DNA of 64,000 nt from Alkalinema sp. FACHB-956 (GCF_014697025.1 NZ_JACJRC010000003.1:310001-374000), one strand, 5' to 3'. Shown: positions 41,401 to 51,837, numbered from the stretch's first letter. Translations and numbers: made by a program. The notes: generated by a model not told the origin, from the sequence alone.

Positions 41401-41732
41401 ATATTGTCATTGCCGATGCCAAAGGAACCCGGCCCTACGAAACCTATTCCGGAGGGGAAGCTTTTCGGATTAACTTTGCCATTCGGTTGGCGTTGGCTCG
41501 GTTGTTATCACAGCGATCGGGGACTGCGCTGCAAATGCTCATTGTGGACGAAGGCTTTGGCACCCAGGATCAGGAAGGCTGCGATCGACTGATTGCGGCG
41601 ATTAACGCGATCGCGCCAGATTTTGCCTGCATCCTCACGGTGACCCATATGCCCTATTTCCGAGATGCCTTCCAATCCCGCATCGAGGTTCACAAAACTG
41701 AAACGGGCTCTCAACTCGCGTTCTTTATGTAA
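38406..41732 (+). CDS. sbcC: SbcC-type nuclease-complex ATPase (Rad50-like)
   Basis: 1108 aa. The N-terminal ABC half contains Walker A GANGAGKSS (residues 31-39) and the Q-loop region NSAYLRQGRADEF. Two very long Gln-rich coiled coils flank a zinc hook, CPLC at residues 602-605. The C-terminal half has YSGGEAFRINFAIRLALARLL and Walker B LIVDEGFGTQDQEG. With SbcD it would open and trim DNA ends and hairpins, but sbcD is not in this window. Between the first coil and the hook, residues about 553-583 are a Tyr/Thr/Ser/Asn repeat (NYTSxNYAS, SSNHASSNHAS) from an 18-bp DNA repeat, not part of the normal family. Confidence 0.92.
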   Translation: MIPLQLKLNNFLSYREATLDFRGLHTACISGANGAGKSSLLEAISWAIWGESRAAVEDDIIHFGESETRVEFLFCIHNHLYRVIRSRHRGQGMILEFQIALDPLTHEFPQRFRPLTEKGLRATQQFILEHVKLDYDTFINSAYLRQGRADEFMLKRPSDRKQILADLLKLQQYDELAEKAKEQARQFKAEVDALERQQTSIDQQLSQLQNLETQQAELEQHLSTLQEQQIRDRKTLQTLQTQQHQREIWQQQLQWHRQQYQQHQQDCQRLQKEYQQAEESYQAIVALLQAEEAIYAAYLHSQELQAQEEFLANRFQLYQDLQTRKQQYLNQHQQRLNELQQQQQQLWAQTETLRDQMEENQHILSHIPDVEAGLANLQSARQQLEQFDSIQLQVAPLLQRKQQLQRSIDQATARVTARLEELRTTAKQMEQQQSQQPQLQQAVVEVCDRIDELDKLRKYQERVREKGLERRNFMERLQAHQRDYEAQLAEVDQILRLLKHRSEDAHLTTELQAALLRHHDEAMDMIVELADDNPASLTRDRAPVTVQEATGNYTSDNYASGNYTSSNHASSNHASSNYTSGNSDLDSTVTNPTANLADFPPCPLCDRPLDEHHWELVVQKHLAKQQEILEQIWVIREQLAVSEREIQVLRQEYRDIEKRLEQYGSVLERRGQLQEQLQVNESSRQSLDQLLHEVQHLEHQLLSGEFAPDLQEELRLLDHTLDNLNYDDRNHAIARGLVDRWRWAEIKQAEIKQAQRRQTQIEHRLPELQAQQDDCTAQIAQLETTLAAGLAQYDQHLADLGYSLEQHNALRAALKQVQASQLRYQELQQAQQQYPHLRQRLEDLAESLQTKLVSLESVGQQCQYLEKCLAAAPEPTAQIQQLEQKLQRERQTLDATLSRLGQLQQQQQQRSYLLQDQVTLQRSLQTTRQQYRIYQELVQAFGKNGIQALMIENVLPQLETLANQILTRLTNNQLHVQFVTQKRNAKGKLPNAKLAETLDIVIADAKGTRPYETYSGGEAFRINFAIRLALARLLSQRSGTALQMLIVDEGFGTQDQEGCDRLIAAINAIAPDFACILTVTHMPYFRDAFQSRIEVHKTETGSQLAFFM
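40058..40152. repeat. In-frame tandem repeat in the SbcC hook region
   Basis: Units of about 15-18 bp of the form AATTACACATCC-GGC / AATCACGCATCCAGT recur seven times and encode the low-complexity Asn/Ser/Thr/Tyr segment before the zinc hook. Confidence 0.9.
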
Positions 41733-41836
41733 GCGAGAGGCTATCTGAAGGGCGAGGTTTACTACAAGCTAGCCAATTGCAGGGGAAGCATCCGATTGGC
41801 TGCCAACACCCAGAAGAATCTTTTTAGAAAGAAAAC

Positions 41837-41869
41837 CCTACGGAATCACTTAAAAAACGATTCCGTAGG
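41837..41869 (-). terminator. Terminator between sbcC and glnB
   Basis: An 11-bp perfect stem (CCTACGGAATC / GATTCCGTAGG) has an 11-base A-rich loop. The minus-strand 3' side continues into a T-rich stretch, so it most likely ends glnB; it may serve both convergent genes. Confidence 0.75.
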
Positions 41870-41954
41870 ATTTCAACCATTCAAAATCAGTGACTTCCGA
41901 TTGTTTTCCATTCCGCAGGAACGCCCGAAGGAATACCCGAAGGAATGAAGCAAT

Positions 41955-42317
<363 letters not shown>

Positions 42318-42377
42318 TTATGTGATTGCTATGTAGATAGCAAAACCTATTGCTATCACTGCTAAACCATAAACTTT

Positions 42378-42391
42378 GTAGCGGATGTTAC
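42378..42391 (-). promoter_or_regulatory. NtcA-binding site upstream of glnB
   Basis: GTA-N8-TAC (minus strand GTAACATCCGCTAC) is a full match to the NtcA consensus and lies 85 bp before the glnB start. A -10-like TAGCAA follows about 22 bp downstream, the distance seen in NtcA-activated promoters, though it does not match TAN3T exactly. NtcA control of glnB is known in other cyanobacteria. Confidence 0.75.
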
Positions 42392-42713
42392 CCCACTGTA
42401 GCTTGATGGTATCAGATTCGTTGGGATCTCGAACTTTCCTGAGAAGTTATGTAATCATCCCAACCCACCTTGAGCTTACAGTAATTTATCGCCTTAGCCC
42501 GTTATGATGCTCTCCAACGCCTAACAGATCCCCTACAGGAAGGATTTCCCCAAACACCCACTTCCAGCACGCTGGGAAGCGTATTGGGAGCCCCTTGAGA
42601 GCCCCTGGGAAGACCCTCGGGGAATCATCTCCTTGGGAGAAGCCTTTGGAAGCCCCCTTGAAAGCACCCCCTTGGGCCACCTCGGCAATGCTATTTGGAT
42701 GCTACTTGTGATG

Positions 42714-43361
42714 CTACTTGGAAGAGAGCAGGGGACGTACCAGCATAAACCCAGCCCCAAAAGCGGTCAGGACAATCAACGGAATCACGATCGCTAACTT
42801 CCAGCCACTTAAGGCCAGCGGCCCCCCAGCAGCGTCTGAAGAGTCCCCCACGCCCCAGCGGGGGGTCGCCTCTTGCTCCATCACCCAAGCCTTTGCCGGC
42901 AGCTTACGCGGGGTTGCTGATTTAATCGGTTTGGCCGATCGAGCGCCGGATCCCTGGGAAACTTTGCTCGGCTTGGCTGCCATTGTTGCAACAGGTGTTT
43001 GACTTGCGGCAGGTGTTTGACTGCTCCAAGGATCAGTGAGGGTTGAGCCAGCGATGGTAGAAGCCATAAATTGGGTCTGGCTAGCTGATTCGATCGCATT
43101 TTCTATGGGATCATCCGCCAAGCTGGGCAAATGGCTGACGGCTTGTTGGGTATACATCGCCAACTTGACTAACCGTTCAATTTCCTGCCGCAATTGCTGA
43201 TTTTGTTGCAGTAACTGGCGGTTTTGATGTTTGAGAGACTCCATTGCAGCTTTAGTGGATTGCAGTTCAGAGGAGACTTCTCGGTATAGGGAAATGGGCA
43301 CCGAAGGAGAGTAGGCAGTCTCCGCAGAAACGATCTGTCCAGCAGCTCTAGAATGACGCAT
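42714..43361 (-). CDS. Coiled-coil membrane protein of unknown function
   Basis: About 215 aa. A coiled coil rich in Gln and Leu (about residues 28-70, LKHQNRQLLQQNQQLRQEIERLVKL) is followed by a long Ser/Ala/Pro linker and one C-terminal membrane helix (LAIVIPLIVLTAFGAGFMLVRPLL), so it is probably tail-anchored. No family is recognised. ATG at 43361 is preferred to a TTG at 43433. The gap of 420 bp to glnB holds G/C-rich direct repeats of GCCCCCTTGGGA-type near 42590-42690 and a 12-bp duplication (GATGCTACTTG) next to the stop. Confidence 0.65.
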   Translation of the reverse strand: MRHSRAAGQIVSAETAYSPSVPISLYREVSSELQSTKAAMESLKHQNRQLLQQNQQLRQEIERLVKLAMYTQQAVSHLPSLADDPIENAIESASQTQFMASTIAGSTLTDPWSSQTPAASQTPVATMAAKPSKVSQGSGARSAKPIKSATPRKLPAKAWVMEQEATPRWGVGDSSDAAGGPLALSGWKLAIVIPLIVLTAFGAGFMLVRPLLSSK

Positions 43362-43673
43362 GGGAAATGGATACCTGATTCTTGAATGGGAATAACTGAA
43401 GAGAGACCGAATGGCACGTAGGGCCACTAGCAACCTGATGAACGATCGCTGAAGGCCGTGCTTGGGTTGCGAGGTTCCAGTGGTCAGTTGTTATGACTGG
43501 GCAACGGAACTGCTACACCACCACGGATAACCGCCGCATCCGGGCTTCAGTCAGTGCGATCGGATGCCACAGGATAGCCTGAATTTTGGCAGCCGACGCA
43601 CTCCTCCTCCAAGATTTTCTAGAAATCTATGGGAAAAACCGTTCCCCATAGGCTTCGTCTGATCCCGGCTTGC

Positions 43674-44498
43674 CTAACCACGCAGCCCCGTAAACTGGGC
43701 AACCACAGCCATCACCTGCGATCGGGTCAGCTTCGGGAAGCCATGGGTCATGGCATCCAGGGTGGCATGGGCGAGGGCAAGGGGCAACTCACAGAAGTCT
43801 CGGGCAGGCCCTTTGGGGAGGCTTTCGGTGTAGCGATCGGCCAGTTCCAAGTTACGCCGAGCATAGTGATCGAGATCTTTGACTGTCCAACCATCGGGAA
43901 AGAAACTGACCCCCCGATCCAAATCTTCGCGATGGTTCCGCAAAATATTGACCGCTTGCAATCCTCGCCCAAAGCCGATCGCTTGTGTTCGATCGGTCTG
44001 GGTGCCGTCATGCCACGCCCACAGATCTGATAGCAACAAACCTACGGATCCTGCCACGCTAAAGGTATAGCGATCGAGATCGTATTCCGTTTGGACTTCC
44101 CAATTGCGCTCTGCCCAGTAGGCCATGCGATCGGCCATGGCAGCGGTGGCTTCCCACACACGGGGCGCAATCTCACTCGGTGCATAGTTCGCCCATTCAC
44201 CCAACCGATGGGATACCTCAGGAAACTGATCGGCATACACCCCAAAGGCCCGATCGAAATCTGCGTTGGTAAATCCTGTCACCCCCGATTGCAACACTTG
44301 ACTAATTTCGCGAAGGACAAGGGCTTTGGTTGTATTATCCACATCGGGATGGTCCTCAATTTCATCGATCGCGCGCATACAGAGATAGCCCGAGGCGACC
44401 GCCTCCAGCAGCCCTGATGGTAGACGACTGATAGGGATGAAGAACGTCCGACTCGTCTCTTTCAAGACCTCAAGGGCGGTTTGACCGTGGTGGCTCAT
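43674..44498 (-). CDS. Squalene/phytoene synthase family protein
   Basis: 274 aa of the trans-isoprenyl diphosphate head-to-head synthase fold. The first Asp-rich motif is DEIED at 45-49 (for DxxxD), the second is NILRNHREDLDRGVSFFPDG. Both metal-binding clusters are present, so the protein is likely active. It is shorter than the usual cyanobacterial CrtB (about 310 aa) and its first motif differs from the CrtB form, so it may make another C30 or C40 product. It stands upstream of nothing obvious on its strand; the PTOX gene lies 336 bp upstream. Confidence 0.85.
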   Translation of the reverse strand: MSHHGQTALEVLKETSRTFFIPISRLPSGLLEAVASGYLCMRAIDEIEDHPDVDNTTKALVLREISQVLQSGVTGFTNADFDRAFGVYADQFPEVSHRLGEWANYAPSEIAPRVWEATAAMADRMAYWAERNWEVQTEYDLDRYTFSVAGSVGLLLSDLWAWHDGTQTDRTQAIGFGRGLQAVNILRNHREDLDRGVSFFPDGWTVKDLDHYARRNLELADRYTESLPKGPARDFCELPLALAHATLDAMTHGFPKLTRSQVMAVVAQFTGLRG

Positions 44499-44671
44499 GC
44501 TGGTGGTTACTCCTCACTTCAGACCCGGCGTACTGTGAAACCCACGCCTATTGGGTATTTCTTCCTAAAATAAAACCCTAAATCTAGTTACTGACAAGAG
44601 CTATCCAGGAAATTAATGGTTTGGCGCTGAATATCTGTAGCTTCGATTCTAGCCAGCATTCGACAAGAAAA

Positions 44672-44694
44672 GCAGTGGGTTGCCTTCCCACTGC
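44672..44694 (-). terminator. Terminator of the PTOX gene
   Basis: An 8-bp stem GCAGTGGG / CCCACTGC with a 7-base loop is followed on the minus strand by TTTTCTTG. It is 140 bp downstream of the PTOX stop. Confidence 0.75.
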
Positions 44695-44736
44695 CTTGTT
44701 TCGCATCGGTTTACTATCAGTTCACGACCCGAGAAC

Positions 44737-44782
44737 GGTCAGGTCATGGTTAGAAAATATGGTCAGGTTATGGTTAGAAAAT
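44737..44782. repeat. Tandem duplication, period 24 bp
   Basis: GGTCAGGT(C/T)ATGGTTAGAAAAT is present at 44737 and 44761 between the PTOX stop and its terminator. Confidence 0.95.
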
Positions 44783-44834
44783 TCTGGAATCATTCGGGTC
44801 AGTCGTTCAGGCTGGATTCCAGCTTATCCAGCCT

Positions 44835-45497
44835 TTAGTTGGCGGGTAAGGCGGTTGAAGTGTGAGGACTCTTGAAGGTGGTTTGGGCATCGGAGCGTTG
44901 GCAGGCCACCATGGTTTTGACATGTTCCGATTCGTCATCTCTAATGTTGACAAACACATCGTAGAGGTTGTCCACCTTGGGACGACGTTCGGCGGGTTTG
45001 TACCCAGTTTGGAACTCGTCGAACATGTACAGATCCCCATCGCGGTAATAGCTGATGGCGATTTGGGGAGCAGGGGCTGCCTTGAGTTCGGCCTCGCAAT
45101 CCTTCAGGTAGTGGTCGTAGGTGCGATAGGCATGTTGTTCCACCAATTCCATGAAGTGGTAAGCCGATCGCGGTGACAGGACATAAATCACCACAATAAT
45201 CCAGTAGTACAAAAGCGCCACATGGCGAGCCAAGAAGCGATCGATCCAGACATCCGCACCGCCCAACTCTTCCATAATCAGCAGGTGGTGCAGTTCATTC
45301 CACGACTCTGCAAAATGGACTTTCAACCAGTCAGCTTTGCGCCACCAGCCAATGGTTTCATACAGGTGCAGGACAGAGAGATAGGAAAAATAGGGCACCC
45401 GCGCCACCGTTTCCAGCACATAGAACCGCTGGATCGGTCGATTGCGGTAGACCGTATTCATCACAAAAACCAAAATACTCACGAGAAAGCGAATCAT
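44835..45497 (-). CDS. Plastoquinol terminal oxidase (PTOX/alternative oxidase family)
   Basis: 220 aa. This di-iron quinol oxidase reduces oxygen to water at thylakoid or cytoplasmic membranes and can act as an electron safety valve and in carotenoid desaturation. Iron-binding motifs are seen in order: LETVAR, the ExxH of AESWNELHHL, EQHAYRTY and the ExxH in DDESEHV. A hydrophobic hairpin (HVALLYYWIIVVIYVLSP) provides interfacial membrane binding. Length and motif order are those of cyanobacterial PTOX. GGAG precedes the ATG. Confidence 0.93.
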   Translation of the reverse strand: MIRFLVSILVFVMNTVYRNRPIQRFYVLETVARVPYFSYLSVLHLYETIGWWRKADWLKVHFAESWNELHHLLIMEELGGADVWIDRFLARHVALLYYWIIVVIYVLSPRSAYHFMELVEQHAYRTYDHYLKDCEAELKAAPAPQIAISYYRDGDLYMFDEFQTGYKPAERRPKVDNLYDVFVNIRDDESEHVKTMVACQRSDAQTTFKSPHTSTALPAN

Positions 45498-45714
45498 GGA
45501 GTAGCTCCGGGAGAGTTAATCAATGGTGGATGAGTGATATTCGCATCCTAGCGATCCCCTCCGGCGCTGCAAGGTACTAACCGATCAGCCCACTTAGTGA
45601 CTTGTAGTAAAAAATTGAGGCGCGATCGGGGATTGGGGGGACTCTAAAGGAATGTTGAAAATTTTCTGGAAAAAGGCCATTGCGCCCATAACCACCCCCC
45701 AGAATGGAGAGGCA

Positions 45715-46200
45715 ATGCCACGGCCTGTTCACCCACCCCACGATCGCATGGAAAATTTTTGCCCACAGCCAGAACAGCATTGTCCGATCCAGTACACGTT
45801 GACTGTGCTGGAAGGTAAATGGGCCTTACCCATTTTGCGGGAGTTATTTTCAGGGCCAAAGCGTACCCATACTCTGGTAGACGCCTTACCCGGAATTAGT
45901 ACCAAAACCTTGATGCAACGGCTGCGATCGTTGGAAAAGCAGGGCCTTGTCCATCGGCAAGTCTATGCAGAAGTCCCACCCCATGTGGAATATTGGCTAA
46001 CGGATAAGGGCCGAGAAATTCAACCCGTTTTGGTGGCGTTATATCAAGTGGGACAGCGCTGGCTCGCACAGGACAACTGTTTTTGTGGCCTGACCCACTT
46101 GCAATCCTGCCCTTCCCCGAATCCCGCTATCCCAAATCCTGCTATCCCAAATCCTGTGGCCCCCCATCAACCTACACCAGAGCAATCCTTCGCCGTATAG
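45715..46200 (+). CDS. HxlR-family transcriptional regulator
   Basis: 161 aa with a winged helix-turn-helix domain of the HxlR (DUF24) type: CPIQYTLTVLEGKWALPILREL, followed by RTHTLVDALPGISTKTLMQRLRSLEKQGLVHR and the wing VPPHVEYWLTDKGRE. The start ATG at 45715 has GGAGAGG five bases upstream. A Cys residue near the N-terminal edge of the domain (QHCPIQ) is in the place used for redox or aldehyde sensing in several HxlR proteins. The C-terminus has in-frame PNPAI repeats. It is divergent from PTOX by 217 bp and might regulate it; that is inference. Confidence 0.9.
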   Translation: MPRPVHPPHDRMENFCPQPEQHCPIQYTLTVLEGKWALPILRELFSGPKRTHTLVDALPGISTKTLMQRLRSLEKQGLVHRQVYAEVPPHVEYWLTDKGREIQPVLVALYQVGQRWLAQDNCFCGLTHLQSCPSPNPAIPNPAIPNPVAPHQPTPEQSFAV

Positions 46201-46246
46201 AAAGCCGCATAGAAAGCCGTATAGTAGAAAACTGCGAGCTGGGGCT

Positions 46247-46321
46247 ATGTGATTCAAAGCGATGTGATTCAAAGCGATGTGATTCAAAGCGATGCGATTC
46301 AAAGCGATGCGATTCCAACCT
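46247..46321. repeat. 15-bp tandem repeat, five copies
   Basis: ATGTGATTCAAAGCG is repeated with variation five times between the HxlR and EVE genes. Just upstream, at 46191-46226, a 12-bp unit (GCCGTATAGAAA) is repeated across the HxlR stop codon. Confidence 0.95.
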
Positions 46322-46384
46322 AGCTGCGCTGTACGCTTCCAATGCTGTGCAATTCAAATAACGTGTGACTGTGGCTTATTGGTT

Positions 46385-46852
46385 ATGGCCTATTGGTTAA
46401 TGAAGTCGGAACCGGATGTCTATGGGATCGATGACTTACAAACGGAAAACATTGGGCTTTGGGACGGGGTACGCAATTATCAAGCCCGTAACTTCCTGAA
46501 ATCCATGCAGGTGGGCGACTTTGCCTTTTTTTACCATTCCAACACCAAGCCACCGGGTATTGCGGGATTGATGAAAATTGTGGAAACCCAAGTAGTTGAT
46601 CCGACCCAATTTGATTCCACCAATCCCTACTATGATCCCAAAGCCACGCCGGAAGCTCCCCGTTGGCATACGGTCAAATGTCAGTATGTGGAAACGCTGC
46701 CGCAACTGATTACCCTAGACCAGTTGAAGATGACCTTCTCTCCGGAGGAATTACTCGTCGTGCGCCCAGGCAATCGCCTTTCGGTTATGCCAGTTGAAAC
46801 TCCGATCGCGCAGCGAATCTTACAACTCGGGGCGTTTCGGGCTACCCCCTAG
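46385..46852 (+). CDS. EVE domain protein
   Basis: 155 aa consisting of one EVE (PUA-like) domain, thought to bind modified nucleobases in DNA or RNA. Hallmarks are YWLMKSEPDVYGIDDL, the WDGVRNYQARNFLKSMQVGDFAFFYHS block and the final LLVVRPGNRLSVMPV. The start at 46385 gives the usual MAYWLMKSEP. Its last 11 bases overlap the end of the sensor-kinase gene on the other strand. Confidence 0.92.
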   Translation: MAYWLMKSEPDVYGIDDLQTENIGLWDGVRNYQARNFLKSMQVGDFAFFYHSNTKPPGIAGLMKIVETQVVDPTQFDSTNPYYDPKATPEAPRWHTVKCQYVETLPQLITLDQLKMTFSPEELLVVRPGNRLSVMPVETPIAQRILQLGAFRATP

Positions 46853-49232
46853 CAGGTTTTGCCGGAGAGTATTGGGTCATGACCGCGGAGGGTTCCGCCG
46901 TTGTGGGTGGATCTGATACCTCCGGAGTCCCGAGCTCGGGATGGGCGGCGTGAGTCACACTGCTGAGGACAGGAGCGGCAGAGTAGCTGGGCTGGATGGG
47001 CAGTTCAATGCAGAATTCCGTGCCCAGACCAGGCTCCGATCGACAGGAGAGATGGCCCTGATGACGATCGACAATGACTTGGTAGCTAATGGCTAACCCT
47101 AAGCCGGTGCCTTTACCAACGGGTTTGGTCGTGAAAAAGGGATCAAAAATACGAGTTCGAATCTCCGGGGGAATGCCAGGACCATTATCGCGAATCCGGA
47201 TCACCACCGCATTAGGCGAGTACCGTGGACAATACTCCGTCTCAATCCAAATCGTCGGTTGTTCTACGCCATGCTCCGTTAGGGCATCGATCGCGTTACT
47301 GAGCAAATTCATCAGCACTTGGTTCAACTGACCGGGATAGCATTCAATTTCTGGCAGATCACCATAGGTTTTGTGCACAGTTACCCCCGGAAATCGGCCT
47401 GTCGGCTTGAGGCGATGATTCAAAATCAACAACGTACTCTCCAGCCCATCATGGACGTTGGCCAGTTTGCGCTCGGCCTCATCCAAGCGGGAAAAGTTAC
47501 GCAAGTTGACCACGATCTCTCGGATCCGATCGGTACCAATTTGCATGGAATTGAGCAGCTTGGGCAAATCCGTTTGCACAAATTCCAGATCAATACTGTC
47601 GGCATGCTGGGTCACGGCCTTGTCCGGCTGAGGACAATGGCATTGGTAAAGTGCTAGATGATCTAGCAAGTTTTTGATGTAGGTCTCGGCATGGCTGAGA
47701 TTGCCATAGATGAAGCTAACCGGATTATTAATCTCATGGGCAATGCCTGCCACCATTTGACCCAAACTTGACATTTTTTCGCTCTGGATCAGTTGGGATT
47801 GGGTGGACTGCAACTCTTGCAATGCACTGGAAAGTTCCATCGTGCGGATCTGGACTTGCACTTCTAGCTGCTCGTTCTGGACTTCCAGTTGTTGAAATAA
47901 AGCTTGCAGTTGAGCCGCCATGCTAGTGAACGATCGCGCTAAGCGACCCAACTCATCCGTACGATCGCAATTGAGTTGCACCTCAAACTCACCCCTAGCA
48001 ACTTTTTCCGTGGCTTGCAAGAGCTGGTTTAAGGGCTGATGGACTTGTTGGCGCAGGATGCGGTAAAGGATGAACAGTTCCGACAACAGCGTCAATGAGC
48101 CAATTGCCAAATAGAGCAAACTCTCCTGCAAGGCCGCTTGAATTAAAAGGGGCATGGGATAAACCGTCACAAAGTACCAATCGGGACCCTGCAGTTTAGT
48201 AATCGCCCAAAAGGCTTCTCCATCAGGATCTTCAAAGACGGCTGCCTCCTGATTCAGTTGCTTCGCCTGGGCCAGAATGCGCTGAAGATGACGATCGCCC
48301 GTGTTTTGAATAGTTAACTGTCCTTTTTTCTCCAGGATTGCGGTGGTGTAGCGGGGATGGACAATCATGGTGCCATCCTGCCGAAAGATCATGTTGTAGG
48401 TTCCTGGGATCGTATTTTGCTGCGTCTGTGCCAGGAGGTCATTCAGGACAATGTCATTCCCGATCGAGGCCACATGCTGCCCTCGATCATTATCCACGGG
48501 GGTGACTAAAGACACCATCCACTGTTTGGGAACGGCATCGTAATACACCTTCGTCCAAAACGGTTTTCGGGTAGGGTTGTGGGTGCGATCGGCACCGTAG
48601 CCATACTCTTCTTGGAGAATATCCACATCCGATGCCGCTTCCAATCCCCAAGGGCTACTGGGACGATAGTCCACAGACAAATTTTCGGTACCGTTAATCC
48701 AAGTATTGGTGAAGCGACTGGTAAAGGCACGACCATAGAGACTGGCTAACCGATGAAACAACAACACCTTATGTTGCAGGATCGGCGTGATCGGAACGTT
48801 TCTGCCCAGAAAAACGGTGGCGGCTCGCTCTTTATCAAAGAATGCTAATGACTTTCCCTGGGGAAAATTACGCCAAGTGCCATCCTTCCAGGCATACATT
48901 AATTGATTGAATTCTGCCTGAGGGTTGGGCGTCGCATCTACTTTCAGATCCTGTAGGAGGTGTTGTTTAAGAATTTGCTGGTTATCCTGAGCCAGCCGAA
49001 AAATTTCGCTGTTCTGTCGTCCTTGATCCAGAATGCGCTGATAGAGTTGCTGGTTGACATTGTCTTCTAATGTTCTGAAAGAATGCCAATAGACCGTCCC
49101 GATCGCCGCTGAAGAAATCCCAACAATCACTCCCCCAATTTTGAGTAAAGTTTTGCGTGTTAAAGAAGTTGTCTCTGATTGCGATTGCCAAAAGGAACGA
49201 TTAAACCAAGTGGGAAGGGAGGGTCGTATCAT
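46842..49232 (-). CDS. Membrane-bound sensor histidine kinase with Cache-type sensor and HAMP domain
   Basis: 796 aa. Two membrane helices (about 27-48 and 368-390) enclose a large periplasmic sensor of the Cache type. A HAMP domain ([21 protein letters not shown]), a coiled coil and a HisKA region with the phospho-acceptor in [17 protein letters not shown] follow. The HATPase domain has N box [23 protein letters not shown] and GTGLGLAIS. This subclass (HEINNP form) often signals to a separate receiver; no response regulator is adjacent. A Ser/Pro-rich tail of about 50 residues ends the protein. The ligand is unknown. Confidence 0.92.
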   Translation of the reverse strand: MIRPSLPTWFNRSFWQSQSETTSLTRKTLLKIGGVIVGISSAAIGTVYWHSFRTLEDNVNQQLYQRILDQGRQNSEIFRLAQDNQQILKQHLLQDLKVDATPNPQAEFNQLMYAWKDGTWRNFPQGKSLAFFDKERAATVFLGRNVPITPILQHKVLLFHRLASLYGRAFTSRFTNTWINGTENLSVDYRPSSPWGLEAASDVDILQEEYGYGADRTHNPTRKPFWTKVYYDAVPKQWMVSLVTPVDNDRGQHVASIGNDIVLNDLLAQTQQNTIPGTYNMIFRQDGTMIVHPRYTTAILEKKGQLTIQNTGDRHLQRILAQAKQLNQEAAVFEDPDGEAFWAITKLQGPDWYFVTVYPMPLLIQAALQESLLYLAIGSLTLLSELFILYRILRQQVHQPLNQLLQATEKVARGEFEVQLNCDRTDELGRLARSFTSMAAQLQALFQQLEVQNEQLEVQVQIRTMELSSALQELQSTQSQLIQSEKMSSLGQMVAGIAHEINNPVSFIYGNLSHAETYIKNLLDHLALYQCHCPQPDKAVTQHADSIDLEFVQTDLPKLLNSMQIGTDRIREIVVNLRNFSRLDEAERKLANVHDGLESTLLILNHRLKPTGRFPGVTVHKTYGDLPEIECYPGQLNQVLMNLLSNAIDALTEHGVEQPTIWIETEYCPRYSPNAVVIRIRDNGPGIPPEIRTRIFDPFFTTKPVGKGTGLGLAISYQVIVDRHQGHLSCRSEPGLGTEFCIELPIQPSYSAAPVLSSVTHAAHPELGTPEVSDPPTTAEPSAVMTQYSPAKPARG

Positions 49233-49751
49233 AACGCTTACAAATTGCCGAGCATAACTGGAGAAATAGCAATTGGGGAGGCACTAACTGAGGCACTAAC
49301 TCAAGAGGCACTAACCTAATGGGTAAGAGAAGGCCCCACGGGACAAGCCTAGGAAAACGAGCACAAGACCGGGCGATCGGCGTTAAACCATCCGTGACGT
49401 TCTCCGCAAATTTCCCGAAAATAGCTGATAACACTTAACCTTTTCCAATATGCCTCAGTATTTTCCTGAAAACTATGGAAAAACTCAGCATTTTCTTGTA
49501 AAGAATTCAGTAAATTAGCAAATTGTCACTCAATCTGCTACCTCAGATCAGCGGATTGGCTGCTGATTATCCGATGGGGAGGCACACATTTCCATTTGGA
49601 TCCACTCTTGTCAAGGAAGGCTTACCTCAATTTGCCAAATTTGTCTAAATCGGTAAACGCTACGCTAGAATTGTTAACGCTTCGTTACGGAAGCATTTGA
49701 TTTTACTACCGAAGAAGCAAGTCTTACCCTTTTACCTTAAAGTGAACAATC

Positions 49752-51548
49752 ATGTCTCTTCCGATTCGGAACGTTGCGATTATTGCCCACGTTGACCATG
49801 GTAAAACGACCCTCGTGGATGCGTTGCTGAAGCAAGCGGGAACCTTCCGAGAGAACGAGGATATTCCGGACTGCGTGATGGACTCCAACGATCTGGAACG
49901 GGAGCGAGGCATTACGATCCTGTCTAAAAATACGGCTGTCCGTTACAAGGAAACCTTAATTAATATTGTGGACACTCCAGGTCACGCGGACTTTGGGGGT
50001 GAAGTGGAACGGGTACTGGGCATGGTGGACGGCTGTCTGCTGATCGTGGACGCCAATGAAGGCCCGATGCCGCAGACCCGCTTTGTATTGAAAAAGGCGC
50101 TGGAACAGGGTCTACGTCCGATCGTGTTTGTGAACAAAATCGATCGAGCCCGCCAGGATCCCAACATTGCCGTTGATAAGGTGTTGGATCTGTTTATCGA
50201 ATTGGGCGCGGATGACGACCAGTGTGACTTCCCTTACCTATTCGGATCCGGCTTAGGTGGCTTTGCTAAGGAAAAACCCGAAGAAGAGTCCGACAGCATG
50301 GAGCCGCTGTTTAATGCGATTCTGCGCCACGTTCCGCCGCCCGTGGGAGATCCTAGCAAGCCATTGCAGTTACAAGTTACGACGCTGGACTACTCCGATT
50401 ACTTAGGTCGGATTGTGATTGGGCGGGTGCACAATGGAACGATCAAAGCCGGTCAGCAGGCCGCCTTGGTTAAGGATGATGGCAAGATCGTCAAGGCCAA
50501 AATTTCCAAGCTGCTGGGCTTTGATGGCTTGAAACGGGTGGAAATTGAGGAATCTGCTGCGGGTAACTTGGTGGCAGTGGCAGGTTTTGCTGATGCCAAC
50601 ATTGGGGAAACGATTACGGATCCAGACGATCCCCAAGCATTACCTTTGATTAAGGTCGATGAACCGACCTTGCAAATGACCTTTATGGTGAACGATTCAC
50701 CGTTCGCTGGCAAGGAAGGTAAGTTTGTCACCTCTCGCCAAGTGCGCGATCGCTTGATGCGGGAGTTAGAGACCAACGTGGCACTGCGGGTAGAGGAAAC
50801 GGATTCCCCCGATCGCTTCTCCGTGGCAGGCCGGGGTGAATTGCACCTAGGCATCCTGATCGAAACGATGCGGCGGGAAGGCTACGAGTTCCAAGTGTCG
50901 CAGCCGCAGGTGATCTTCCGCGAAATCAACGGCCAACCCTGTGAGCCCTTTGAAACCTTGGTGCTGGATGTGCCCGATGATGCAGTTGGGTCTTGCATTG
51001 AGAAGCTGGGAACCCGCAAAGCTGAAATGCAAAACATGGAAGCAGGCGGCAACGGACGGACGCAATTGGAATTTGTGGTTCCGGCGCGGGGCTTGATCGG
51101 TTTCCGGGGTGAGTTCATCCGGCTAACCCGTGGGGAAGGGATCATGAACCACAGCTTCTTTGAGTACCGTGGAATGGTGGGCGAAATTCAGGCTCGCTAC
51201 AACGGGGTGATTATCTCCTTTGAAGAGGGAAGTGCAACCTTCTATGCCTTGCAGAATGCGGAAGACCGTGGCGTATTCTTCATCAAGCCGGGTACCAAGG
51301 TGTACAAGGGTATGATTATCGGAGAACACAACCGTCCCCAGGATCTGGATCTCAACGTCTGCAAGGCAAAGGCACTGACGAACCACCGGGCTGCGGGTGG
51401 GGATGAGTTAGTGCAGTTGAAAGCGCCGGAAGAAATGAGTCTGGAGCGGGCACTAGAGTACATCGGGCCAGATGAGCTGCTAGAGATTACGCCAGAGTCC
51501 ATTCGTCTGCGCAAGTTGGAGAAGAAAAAGCTGGCGGGTAGAAAGTAA
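49752..51548 (+). CDS. typA: Ribosome-associated GTPase TypA/BipA
   Basis: 598 aa. The translational GTPase assists 50S subunit assembly, mostly under stress. G1 is AHVDHGKTT, the switch region has [15 protein letters not shown]3 is [21 protein letters not shown] and G4 is NKIDR. EF-G-like domains II, III and V follow, and the BipA-specific C-terminal domain has [11 protein letters not shown]-type sequence ([23 protein letters not shown]). Length is standard. The upstream 519 bp contain small repeats (AGGCACTAACT, three times near 49280) and no gene. Confidence 0.96.
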   Translation: MSLPIRNVAIIAHVDHGKTTLVDALLKQAGTFRENEDIPDCVMDSNDLERERGITILSKNTAVRYKETLINIVDTPGHADFGGEVERVLGMVDGCLLIVDANEGPMPQTRFVLKKALEQGLRPIVFVNKIDRARQDPNIAVDKVLDLFIELGADDDQCDFPYLFGSGLGGFAKEKPEEESDSMEPLFNAILRHVPPPVGDPSKPLQLQVTTLDYSDYLGRIVIGRVHNGTIKAGQQAALVKDDGKIVKAKISKLLGFDGLKRVEIEESAAGNLVAVAGFADANIGETITDPDDPQALPLIKVDEPTLQMTFMVNDSPFAGKEGKFVTSRQVRDRLMRELETNVALRVEETDSPDRFSVAGRGELHLGILIETMRREGYEFQVSQPQVIFREINGQPCEPFETLVLDVPDDAVGSCIEKLGTRKAEMQNMEAGGNGRTQLEFVVPARGLIGFRGEFIRLTRGEGIMNHSFFEYRGMVGEIQARYNGVIISFEEGSATFYALQNAEDRGVFFIKPGTKVYKGMIIGEHNRPQDLDLNVCKAKALTNHRAAGGDELVQLKAPEEMSLERALEYIGPDELLEITPESIRLRKLEKKKLAGRK

Positions 51549-51605
51549 TTGGATACGTTCCAGTTCATTCTTGATTCATTCAAAACTGAACTGATTTGAC
51601 TCAGG

Positions 51606-51631
51606 AGGCGCGATCGCGCCTCCTTTTTTGT
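51606..51631 (+). terminator. Rho-independent terminator of typA
   Basis: GGAGGCGCGATCGCGCCTCC is a perfect palindromic hairpin built around a GCGATCGC octamer and is followed directly by six T. It lies about 57 bp after the typA stop. Confidence 0.95.
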
Positions 51632-51837
51632 TGGCATTCACCCAGCCATCGCCAGCAACAGATCGCCAGCAACGATATGATTTGCTCCCTAAAAAGGGCC
51701 TTGCAACCCTTGCTAATTCAAAAATCTGTGCTACGTTGAGTTTAGAGGAATTGTATTCCTCATGCCTTAGACCGAAGCCCTAGTTGCTTTTGTCTTTGAG
51801 ATTATTTGTTGTTTAGCAAATAGCGGAGGTGTTGCCC

